From: JBGAPH01 sp046349955
GTDB lineage: Bacteria; Planctomycetota; Planctomycetia; Pirellulales; JBGAPH01
Direction of reading: 5' to 3'
Assembly: GCA_046349955.1 (NCBI GenBank)
Contig: JAXMBI010000008.1
Coordinates: forward strand, 1 to 64,000
DNA: 64,000 nt
Shown here in pieces: positions 44,575-51,782 of the stretch (position 1 is its first letter; each line of letters begins with the position of its first letter). The notes beneath the pieces are model-generated. The model worked only from the letters and a program-made list of their open reading frames with translations. It was not told the DNA's origin and made no database searches. The translations under genes were made by a program, and so were the position numbers.

Positions 44575-46176
44575 TTACTCGGGCGCCGGCTCTTCGGCCG
44601 CCGGCGCCGGATCAGCCGGCGGGTCGGCGGGAGCGTCGGCAGGCGCATCGGCCGGCATCTCCTCCAAGCTCTCCGCAGCCGGCTCGGCCGGCGCGTCTTC
44701 AAGCGAGTCGGCTGCGGGCTCTTCCACCGGTGCATCGGCAGCGGGGGCGTCGGCCGGCATTTCCGCCGGACCATCAGCCGGCGCGTCAGCGGCGGCATCG
44801 GCTGCCGGCTCTTCGGGCAGCGAATCGGCAGCAGGGGCCGCAGCCGGATCTTCGAGCGCGGGCGCCTCGGCGCCGGCGTCTCCCAGCGGGTCGGCCGCCG
44901 GGCCAGCCGGCTCGTCGAGCGGGGCTGCGGTGTCTTCGAGGCTGTCAGCCGGTGCGTCGGCGGCCTTGGCTGGTGCGTCGGCGGCCGTGGCCGGGGCTTC
45001 CGTAGCATCAGCAGGTTCGTCGAGCCCCGCTTCCGCCGCAGCCGCCTCGTCCGCCGGAGCGGCCTTGTCCGCCGGCGCCGCCTCGTCAGCAGGCGCGGGG
45101 TCCTCGAGCGGGCTAGCCTCATCGAGCGCGGGTTCGGCAGGCCCCTTGCTCGGGGCCAACGGGTCAGCAGCCAACGGATCGGCGGCGGGCGCCGATTCAT
45201 CGGCCGGTTCCTCGAGCGACTCATCGGCCGCCGCCGCGGGCGGCGCCGCATCGTCCGTAGGCTCCGCAAACGGATCGGCCTCGGTTTCGGTTGCCGCGGG
45301 CGCCTCCGTCGAGTCAGCGGGCGCTAAAATGTCGTCCGCCGGCGCCTTCGTCTCCTCGGCGGTGTCGGCCGCCGGCTCGCTCGGGGTAGTTTCGTCGAAC
45401 AGATCGTTGTCGGCCCCAGCGGCCGGGGGCGTGCCGCTGGGCGCCGGAACGGCCGGCGTTTGAGTCGCTGGCGTGGTCGGGCTCGGGACAAGAGCGCGGC
45501 CGATGATGCCAGGAATGCTCGAGCGCAAGTTGTACGACTCGCCAGAAGCTTCCGCGGCGGGTTCTTCCGCCGGCGCCTCGGTGGCTGGCTGACCGGCATC
45601 GGCCGGACCGACAACCGTCGTCGGCGGCGCCGGAACCTCCACTTCGTCGGCAACGGGCGGCTGCACCACCGTGCGCGGCGTGTGATCATGATCAATCGCC
45701 GTGGCCGGGGCGACCGCCTGCTCGCGCAGATCCTGCAAATCTTCTTGCTGCTCCCGCCCGTAGCGAGCTTGTCGGCGCTGTTCCGCGGCCCGGTAGGCAG
45801 CCACCTTGGCATGGGCACGGTACTTTTCGAGCGTTTGCCGCTCACGGCCTTGAATGCGTTGCAATGCACGGCTGACCGCAAACTGCTGTCCAGCTGGCGT
45901 GTATTCGAGCGCCGCTGCGGTGTCGAAGTCGCTCTTCGCCGCGGCTTCGTCTCCCAAGCGCAGATTCGTGAGCGCCCGGTAGTAATACACCCGCGGGTCG
46001 CGGCTATCGTTGGCCGCCGCCTCGGTCAGGCTCTGTTTCGCCGCGGCATAGTCGCCGCCGAAGAACTCATGCACGCCCTGTCCATAGAGCTGCGACAATA
46101 CGGCTCGCTGTGCCTGGGCCGGCATCGCCAAGCCCACGGTGCAAGCCGCGACCAAGAACCCGAGAATCCGCGGCAT
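44575..46176 (-). CDS. Exported TPR protein with a 330-residue Ala/Asp/Glu/Pro-rich tail
   Basis: A 533-residue protein. Signal peptide (MPRILGFLVAACTVGLAMPA, ending AQA). A short TPR-like domain (about 25-120, VHEFFGGDYAAAKQSLTEAA, RVYYYRALTNLRLGDEAAAK). From about 190 to the end the sequence is almost only Ala, Asp, Glu and Pro (ADAPADAPADPPADPAPA type), strongly acidic and disordered. The reverse strand shows long Ser/Ala/Gly-rich open frames that are shadows. An AGGAG site precedes the ATG at 46176. Confidence 0.75.
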   Translation of the reverse strand: MPRILGFLVAACTVGLAMPAQAQRAVLSQLYGQGVHEFFGGDYAAAKQSLTEAAANDSRDPRVYYYRALTNLRLGDEAAAKSDFDTAAALEYTPAGQQFAVSRALQRIQGRERQTLEKYRAHAKVAAYRAAEQRRQARYGREQQEDLQDLREQAVAPATAIDHDHTPRTVVQPPVADEVEVPAPPTTVVGPADAGQPATEAPAEEPAAEASGESYNLRSSIPGIIGRALVPSPTTPATQTPAVPAPSGTPPAAGADNDLFDETTPSEPAADTAEETKAPADDILAPADSTEAPAATETEADPFAEPTDDAAPPAAAADESLEEPADESAPAADPLAADPLAPSKGPAEPALDEASPLEDPAPADEAAPADKAAPADEAAAAEAGLDEPADATEAPATAADAPAKAADAPADSLEDTAAPLDEPAGPAADPLGDAGAEAPALEDPAAAPAADSLPEEPAADAAADAPADGPAEMPADAPAADAPVEEPAADSLEDAPAEPAAESLEEMPADAPADAPADPPADPAPAAEEPAPE

Positions 46177-46510
46177 TCCGCAAACTCCTGTGACCACGCA
46201 AAAGGGGCGTTCAAGATTGGGTGCGGTCGTATCCGCAGCGCAAGTCCGCGCAGACAGCCGCGTAGTGCCGAGGGAACTCGGGCCGCCAGGCCCGCCATCG
46301 GCAAGCCCTTAGTATAGCAACGGCCGCAGGTTCAAGCGCAGGGGCGCGAACCGAGAATTCCGGCGACCTGGGGGCGATCTTGCCGTTCGGCCGGGCTGAA
46401 ACGGTGGCAGCGGGAAGCGCCAGGCCCCGCAGCCCTGGCCCGACTGCGGGTACGGCCGTCCACCCAGGGGCATCGTTCCGGGCCGACGCCCCACCCCTGT
46501 TTTCCCGACT
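46177..46510. other. 334-bp intergenic region
   Basis: No gene is seen. It should hold the promoter of the minus-strand gene starting at 46176. Several G/C inverted repeats (for example GGGCCGCCAGGCCCGCC) are visible, but no clear terminator. Confidence 0.5.
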
Positions 46511-46843
46511 CTAGGCTGCCCGGCGCGAACGGCGGGCCAGGTTGAAGTTCAGGAGGTCGCTAATCAGCGTTTTCACCAGCCTTTCGCCGGCCAGCTCGAA
46601 CACCTCGCGTTGCAGGAGGGCGGAAAGCTCAGGGCGGCCAGCCGCCAGGGCGGCCACTTCTGCCCGCAGGACAGGACCGCTTTTGACTCGCATGTAACCC
46701 CGCGCCTCCGACAGCCGCATCCCCAGGGCGCGAGCGTGCGAAGCGTTCCACGCCGCGGGGCGGCAGCGACTGGCGACCTGGTCGGCCAGGCTCTCGAGGT
46801 CGCCGCGTACCCGCAGGCCGGCGAGAAGATTCTTCCATTCCAT
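46511..46843 (-). CDS. Small hypothetical protein
   Basis: A 110-residue soluble, helical protein rich in Arg and Ala. No motif recognised; the sequence LADQVASRCRPAAWNASHAR and a hydrophobic FELAGERLVKTLISDLLNFN helix stand out. ATG at 46843, divergent from the zinc-ribbon membrane protein gene. It may be planctomycete-specific. Confidence 0.5.
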   Translation of the reverse strand: MEWKNLLAGLRVRGDLESLADQVASRCRPAAWNASHARALGMRLSEARGYMRVKSGPVLRAEVAALAAGRPELSALLQREVFELAGERLVKTLISDLLNFNLARRSRRAA

Positions 46844-47176
46844 AACGGCACCGGGAGGGGGGAAAGGGAGGGCCGGAACCGGGCGGGTGGCGAACCGTCC
46901 GCGGGAAAACGGGCTAAGGGTCTAGCAATTGGCATCGAACCGCTGGCCCTGCCCGCTCCACCTTGCCCCACGCCCCCTGCCATGAGCAGGCAAGCCGTCA
47001 AACTCGCGGGCCACCCGGTGGGCCGGGGCGCAGGCGCAGCTTCCGATCGGGCAAGCTGTAGCGCCCCACTCGGTTGCTCGTCTTGGCGGCGTCAAGCGAT
47101 TACGATGGGAAAGTCCGACGGTTCGTCGCCAAAGCAATCAAACCGGTCCAGCGCAGCACGAGGAAAGGCAACCTTC

Positions 47177-48760
47177 ATGGGGGGGAGCGAACGCGGCATT
47201 GTCCGATTCGGCTGTCCTGCCTGCGGCGCACGACTCAAATCGCTTCGTGAACAAGCCGGCGGAAAATTGCGCTGCCCCGAATGCAGCGAGGTGGTGCGGG
47301 TGCCTGCGCCCGAAGTCGTGGAGGCGTCGCAGCGTTCTGCCCCGGAGGACGACGTGTGGATCGCCGTCGAATGCCGCGTTTGCCACACGCGCATGGACGC
47401 ACGTCCTCATCAGGTCGGGCAAAAGATCGCCTGCCCCGATTGCCACACGTTGGCCACGGTGCCGCCACCGCCGCCTGCGCCGAAGAAAGTTCAGTTGACC
47501 GCCCCCAAGGAGACGTTGGGAATCGAATCGCTCGCCCCCGCGCCGCGCGATGTGCTGACGGGGCCCACAACGCAGATCGTTTGCCCGCACTGCGGCTTTC
47601 GGCAAACGACTCAAGTCGATCAGCTCGGGCGCAAGCATTCGTGCACGGGCTGCTTTCTGATCTTCATTCCGCCCACGCCGCGGCCGAATGGCGATGGCGA
47701 TGGCGAGGGATTCGACGACGAACTGAAGCTGAGCGATGCCGCGCCCCGCCCCAAGCCGACGTTGCCAGACTTCGATCTCGACGCTGACGGGGATTCTGCC
47801 GCGGCGCCGGCCGCGCCGTTTGCGTCGCGACCCGAACTATCGCGTCCCTTGGGTCCGCGTCCCAAGCTGCCGGCTTGGCCGCTCGTGAGCGGCGTGTTTG
47901 GGTTTCCGCTGCGCCCCGGGGTTTGGCAGCGGTGGGTCGGGTTGTCGGTGGGGTTGGCGGCGATCTTGATCTTGGTGAGCAACGCCCACGCCGTGACCCG
48001 CGGCGGGCCTGGCAAGGAATGGGCGCTGGCGATCCTTTATTCCGGCCTGGCGGTGTTCGGCGCCGCGATGTGGTACGTCTTTGGCCCCGCCATCCTGCTG
48101 GCGATTTTTCAAGATACGGCCGCCGGGAACGACAACGTCGAAACTTGGCCAGATGGTCCTTGGATCGACACCGCGCTCGAGGGGCTCTACATCGTGTGCG
48201 CCCTGGCCACGGCCGGCATCGTTTCGGCCGGGCTGTGGGAAGCCGCCCGGTTCTCGGGCATCGGCAACGCTTGGGCCGCCACACTCACGGGGCTCGTGGG
48301 CTTCGTCGCGTTCCCCGTGTTTCTGTTGTCGATGATCGAACAGGGCTCGATGCTGATGCCGGTTTCGGGCCCCGTGTGGGGCAGCCTGATCTCCGGCTGG
48401 AAGTGGTGGGCCGTGTTTCTGATCGAGTCGCTGCTGCTCGACTTCGCCGTCGGCAATGTTGTCCTGGCGATTGTGCGACGGCTTCCCGAGACCGGCATCG
48501 GCGCGCTGCAGATGACGGCGCTCGCGGCGGTGGCGGCGCTGTTCGTGGCCTTCCTGATCATCTACTTCCGCCTGCTGGGCCGGCTCGCCTGGTGCTGCGA
48601 AGAGGTGCTGTCGCTCAAGGCGGCCGACGAGGAGGAACCGCCACGGCTCAACGACCGGCGGCCTGCCAAGCCAGTTCCTCAACCAGCCCCTGCCGCCAGC
48701 CAGCGCCCGCGCTACACGGGCCCCAGCGATGACGACGACGATTTTCTGAGCGGAATCTAG
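47177..48760 (+). CDS. Membrane protein with three N-terminal zinc ribbons
   Basis: A 527-residue protein. Residues 1-165 contain three CxxC-pair zinc ribbons: FGCPACGARL with LRCPECSEV, VECRVCHTRM with IACPDCHTL, and IVCPHCGFRQ with HSCTGCFLIF. An acidic linker (about 165-215) leads to about seven transmembrane helices (WVGLSVGLAAILILVSNAHA to LQMTALAAVAALFVAFLIIY). The C-terminal tail is Pro-rich and ends in DDDDDFLSGI. ATG at 47177 has a GGAAAGG site; an earlier ATG at 47105 is possible. Function unknown, perhaps a membrane-linked regulator. Confidence 0.72.
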   Translation: MGGSERGIVRFGCPACGARLKSLREQAGGKLRCPECSEVVRVPAPEVVEASQRSAPEDDVWIAVECRVCHTRMDARPHQVGQKIACPDCHTLATVPPPPPAPKKVQLTAPKETLGIESLAPAPRDVLTGPTTQIVCPHCGFRQTTQVDQLGRKHSCTGCFLIFIPPTPRPNGDGDGEGFDDELKLSDAAPRPKPTLPDFDLDADGDSAAAPAAPFASRPELSRPLGPRPKLPAWPLVSGVFGFPLRPGVWQRWVGLSVGLAAILILVSNAHAVTRGGPGKEWALAILYSGLAVFGAAMWYVFGPAILLAIFQDTAAGNDNVETWPDGPWIDTALEGLYIVCALATAGIVSAGLWEAARFSGIGNAWAATLTGLVGFVAFPVFLLSMIEQGSMLMPVSGPVWGSLISGWKWWAVFLIESLLLDFAVGNVVLAIVRRLPETGIGALQMTALAAVAALFVAFLIIYFRLLGRLAWCCEEVLSLKAADEEEPPRLNDRRPAKPVPQPAPAASQRPRYTGPSDDDDDFLSGI

Positions 48761-48952
48761 CCTTGTGAGGTGACTGCGGGCAATGTTGTGTGGCCGGCGA
48801 CCAGAGAGCCAAATTCAACGGGGCGCCGCTCGCTCGAGAAGCAGCCTTGACGATGGGCGGCTGAACGAAGAGACTTAGAAATTCGTAGTCGGCCGCCGGC
48901 CGAATCGAGCCGCCCGTCGGCCGCCCGATTCTCCTCCTCCGCGGTCCAATAC

Positions 48953-49026
48953 GGGCGATTAGCTCAGTTGGTTAGAGCACTAGCTCGACAAGCTAGGGGT
49001 CACTGGTTCGAGTCCAGTATCGCCCA
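48953..49026 (+). tRNA. tRNA-Val (anticodon GAC)
   Basis: A 74-nt cloverleaf. Acceptor GGGCGAT/ATCGCCC, D arm AGCTCAGTTGGTTAGAGC, anticodon stem CTAGC/GCTAG with loop TCGACAA (anticodon GAC, with C at position 33), T arm GGTTCGAGTCC. No encoded CCA. A terminator follows at 49065. Confidence 0.9.
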
Positions 49027-49064
49027 CTGGAATAACCTTGCAGTACATCGCATGGTACGGCACA

Positions 49065-49087
49065 CCCCGGAGCTTCCGGGGTTTTTT
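49065..49087 (+). terminator. Rho-independent terminator after tRNA-Val
   Basis: Stem CCCCGGA/TCCGGGG with loop GCT, followed by TTTTTT, 38 bp after the tRNA. Confidence 0.8.
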
Positions 49088-49109
49088 CCTGCGCCTCCGG
49101 CTCTCGATC

Positions 49110-49150
49110 ATCTCCCTGCGGCCCTCTGCCATCTCCCTGCGGCCCTCTGC
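49110..49150. repeat. 21-bp tandem duplication
   Basis: ATCTCCCTGCGGCCCTCTGC followed by C, then repeated once. It lies in the 408-bp gene-free stretch 49027-49434 between the two tRNA genes, which also holds the terminator at 49065. Confidence 0.75.
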
Positions 49151-49434
49151 GTGCGCCTGCTGCGCCGGATTCTGCGCCGCCTGTGCGCCGACCCTGGATC
49201 CCCGGTCGAAGTCGCCAACGGTCACTTGCAGGTAATGTTGGCGGCCACGGCTCGCGTATTCCCAATCCAGGCACAGACCACGTGCAGCGGGTAGGTCAGT
49301 TTCAGATTACCCGGAGATAGACTGCACGGGCCGGGCAGCATTTTCGGCCAGCGCGCCCGTCGGGCACTCCCGCCCCTTGCTCGCGCTGCGCGCCTAGTGT
49401 GGCGCAACCCGAAAAACATCGTGTGACGCTGCAC

Positions 49435-49520
49435 TAGCCGAGGCGGGGCTCGAACCCGCACGGCCCCTGAGGGCCACAGGATTTTAAGTCCTGTGCGTCT
49501 GCCAATTTCGCCACTCGGCC
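49435..49520 (-). tRNA. tRNA-Leu (anticodon TAA)
   Basis: An 86-nt class II tRNA with a long variable arm. Anticodon stem CAGGA/TCCTG with loop CTTAAAA (anticodon TAA), variable arm GGCCCTCAGGGGCC, T arm GGGTTCGAGCCCC. The first acceptor pair is G-U and there is no encoded CCA. Confidence 0.9.
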
Positions 49521-49552
49521 ATCTTCGTTCAGCACTTCAGGTTAGGGGCATC

Positions 49553-49579
49553 GGCCGGCTGTCACAAGCCGGCCTTTTT
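49553..49579 (+). terminator. Rho-independent terminator, plus strand
   Basis: Stem GGCCGGCT/AGCCGGCC with loop GTCACA, followed by TTTTT. It points away from the tRNA-Leu gene and would stop plus-strand transcription reaching the element genes. Confidence 0.7.
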
Positions 49580-49752
49580 CGTTCGCGGGTCAGGGGCGGG
49601 TCAGGCTTCGGTAACACCGACCAAACCGCACGCTGCCCGCTACAATGTGGGCATACCTGCCGGGTGCGTCTGATCCACGCTTGGCCGGCCGCGTCGTGTG
49701 TCTCCATGCACGGCTGCGGCCGGCCGCCTGGCCTTTCATGGAGACTTCTTCG

Positions 49753-50481
49753 ATGGCCACTAAGGCTAAGGCCGGCGTTGACCTCGCCACGGACGACCTG
49801 ATTGCCGCCTTCGATGCTGCTGCCCACGCTGATCGCCGGCAGCGTATCGCCCGCGATGCGGAAGCCGAGGCAGAGGCGCTACGCCAGGCTGCCAAGAATG
49901 CGGAAATTGACGCATTGTTGGCGAAGCTCGAAAACCATGTGGATGATCGTTGGGCACAAAGGCTCGCTGACGCCGGGTTCCGAAGAGGTGAACTGGACGT
50001 CTGCGAGAACCGCGGCCGTCGTGCAACCACGATCGCCGGCGGCTTCATTGCTGGTAACGATCCTCGCTTGTCAGCCTACAAGGCGGCATTGGCCGAATAC
50101 CGCCACGAGTTCGAATTGATCGCGGCCGTTCTGGGGGGCGAGATCAAGCGTCGTTGGCCGGCAGTGAAGGATGCCGATAAACCTAGCCCCACGACTTTAG
50201 TCGCCTTGCTCTACGAAGACAGGCGGATTGAGTTTCCCGATGGCTTGGTTGAAACGCTCTCTGACAACGAGCACACGGTCCTGACGGCACTGGCTGAAAA
50301 GAAGGCCGCTGATCTTGAATGCCTGCGGGACTCGACCGGACATGCCACACCAAACAAAGTGCTTGCTGCGTTGCTGGCACGGTTGCCGCGCCTAGCTGCC
50401 CACGTTCAGTTACCGGGCGGCAAGGGTCGCGGCGGGTACAAAACCAACGTTGTGCTTGCTCAGGCGCCGGCCTCCCGATAG
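49753..50481 (+). CDS. Hypothetical element protein with C-terminal helix-turn-helix-like region
   Basis: A 242-residue soluble protein. An N-terminal charged coiled segment (about 25-70, RDAEAEAEALRQAAKNAEID) is followed by a mixed domain. The last 80 residues (LSDNEHTVLTALAEKKAADL to LLARLPRLAAHVQLPGGKGR) have the size and pattern of a winged helix. ATG at 49753 has a GGAG site; an upstream ATG at 49738 adds five residues. First gene of the element; possibly a regulator. Confidence 0.65.
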   Translation: MATKAKAGVDLATDDLIAAFDAAAHADRRQRIARDAEAEAEALRQAAKNAEIDALLAKLENHVDDRWAQRLADAGFRRGELDVCENRGRRATTIAGGFIAGNDPRLSAYKAALAEYRHEFELIAAVLGGEIKRRWPAVKDADKPSPTTLVALLYEDRRIEFPDGLVETLSDNEHTVLTALAEKKAADLECLRDSTGHATPNKVLAALLARLPRLAAHVQLPGGKGRGGYKTNVVLAQAPASR

Positions 50482-50553
50482 GGAAACAAACGCCCACCAA
50501 ATCGACCACTATCTACCCACGACCGCTGCGAGAGTGCTCCCCATCATAGGAGC

Positions 50554-50739
50554 ATGAAGACCGCACGCGAGTTTCTCTCTGAGATCAGCCGACTGGGCTT
50601 GCCGGAAATCGACCGGCGGCTCGCTGAACTCTCCGAAGAACAGAAGGCCCTTCGCACCTTGAAGCGAGCTGCTACGCGCATCTCGCGAAGGGAGCCGGAG
50701 CCCTCTTCGCCAACCCAAGATCAAGGGGCAGCCCAATGA
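50554..50739 (+). CDS. Small hypothetical element protein
   Basis: A 61-residue, mostly helical protein (REFLSEISRLGLPEIDRRLA, then ELSEEQKALRTLKRAATRIS) with a Pro/Ser-rich tail. An AGGAG site is close to the ATG. Its last codons overlap the next start (ATGA), so it belongs to one translated unit with the following genes. Unrecognised. Confidence 0.6.
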   Translation: MKTAREFLSEISRLGLPEIDRRLAELSEEQKALRTLKRAATRISRREPEPSSPTQDQGAAQ

Positions 50740-51116
50740 GCCGCGAAACACCAACCCTTCCGCACCCGCTCGACGACGCTGACCTAATCAAGCTCTGCAA
50801 GCTGTTCGGCGAAGGTTCCGACTTGGGCCTCGACGATCACGACAGTCTGCATCTGGCGGTGTGCCAACTCGCGGTCGAACTCGAAGTGCGGACGCCGCCC
50901 AAGACGTGGGCCGACGCCATCGCGATCGAGCCGCAGCTTGAGTACCTGCGGAGCCTCGCCAGTCTGCGACCCAAAGGCAAGGCGTGGGCTGACTCTGCGT
51001 TCTTCACGTCGTCGCTCCGCTGCCTAGTCGGGCCCGAGGCCCGCAGTCCACGGCTCCGCGATCCGGCGATCACGAAGCTTGTTCTCGACACCATTACTCG
51101 TGCTTTGGAGGTTTAG
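50736..51116 (+). CDS. Hypothetical element protein
   Basis: A 126-residue soluble protein, helical at both ends (DDADLIKLCKLFGEGSDLGL; DPAITKLVLDTITRALEV). Starts by an ATGA overlap with the previous gene and ends four bases before the next GTG. No motif recognised. Its place just upstream of a DNA polymerase gene suggests a replication-accessory role, by context only. Confidence 0.6.
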   Translation: MSRETPTLPHPLDDADLIKLCKLFGEGSDLGLDDHDSLHLAVCQLAVELEVRTPPKTWADAIAIEPQLEYLRSLASLRPKGKAWADSAFFTSSLRCLVGPEARSPRLRDPAITKLVLDTITRALEV

Positions 51117-51119
51117 AAC

Positions 51120-51782
51120 GTGTCAGAAGCCCAGATCAAAACGCACACGACCAACGGCGAGGCCGACGAGTCGACCGACTTCAACCCCGCGATGTTCAAG
51201 CGGGAAGCGGCCGTCCGCGAGCCCGATCCGTTCGACGACCTCGACAAACTTCGACTGTCGCAGGACTTCACCACGCTGACGCCGGTGCGGCAAGAGATCA
51301 CCGAGTGCTTGGTGAAGAAGCCGAACAAGCAAGAGTTTGTGCGCTGCCGCGGGAAGGAGTGGTCGTTTGAGACTTGGACCTTCACGGAGAAAGAGGGCAA
51401 CCGCGAAACGTACTTAATCCAGCCTCACATGGTCGACGAGCTGCAAGGGCAGGCCCAACCGATGCTGCTCATGCTCGCCAAGAGTCGTTTCGGCAAGACG
51501 CCGTTCTTTTGGCCGATCCCACTGGCTATGGCTGGGGCGACGGCCAACCGCTGGCACGCTTCCGCGATGACGGCTGCCGAGCGTTCTATCGATGCGTGGG
51601 TGCGGATCGAGGCCGACATGAACGCCGGCTGCTACATCATCAACATCGCCGAGGGCGAACTGCCGCCGCCCGTGTGGCCTGAAGCCTTGGAGATGCGGGA
51701 CTATCTGCGGCTCGCCTTCAAGGGTCGCATGATTGCCAGCTACGAGCACCCTGTGGTTAAAGCTCTGCGGGGTGTTGCGTGA
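51120..51782 (+). CDS. Hypothetical element protein upstream of the polymerase
   Basis: A 220-residue soluble protein. An acidic N terminus (about 1-45) precedes a mixed domain with KRGKEWSFETWTF-like strands and FGKTPFFWPIPLAMAGATAN. No catalytic motif recognised. GTG start at 51120 with a GGAGG site about nine bases upstream. Its stop overlaps the polymerase start by 4 bp (GTGA), so the two are translationally coupled, which favours a partner or loader role. Confidence 0.6.
   Translation: MSEAQIKTHTTNGEADESTDFNPAMFKREAAVREPDPFDDLDKLRLSQDFTTLTPVRQEITECLVKKPNKQEFVRCRGKEWSFETWTFTEKEGNRETYLIQPHMVDELQGQAQPMLLMLAKSRFGKTPFFWPIPLAMAGATANRWHASAMTAAERSIDAWVRIEADMNAGCYIINIAEGELPPPVWPEALEMRDYLRLAFKGRMIASYEHPVVKALRGVA

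Noticed and set aside
44397..45463. Long Ser/Ala/Gly-rich plus-strand frame (44468-45463) and an Arg/Pro-rich minus-strand extension (up to 45269) over the acidic-tail gene
   Set aside because: Both are shadows of the repetitive Ala/Asp/Glu/Pro codons of the gene at 44575-46176; compositions are unlike real proteins, and the thioredoxin gene starts cleanly at 44396.
49110..49150. Possible CRISPR-like repeat
   Set aside because: Only two units, head to tail, without spacers.
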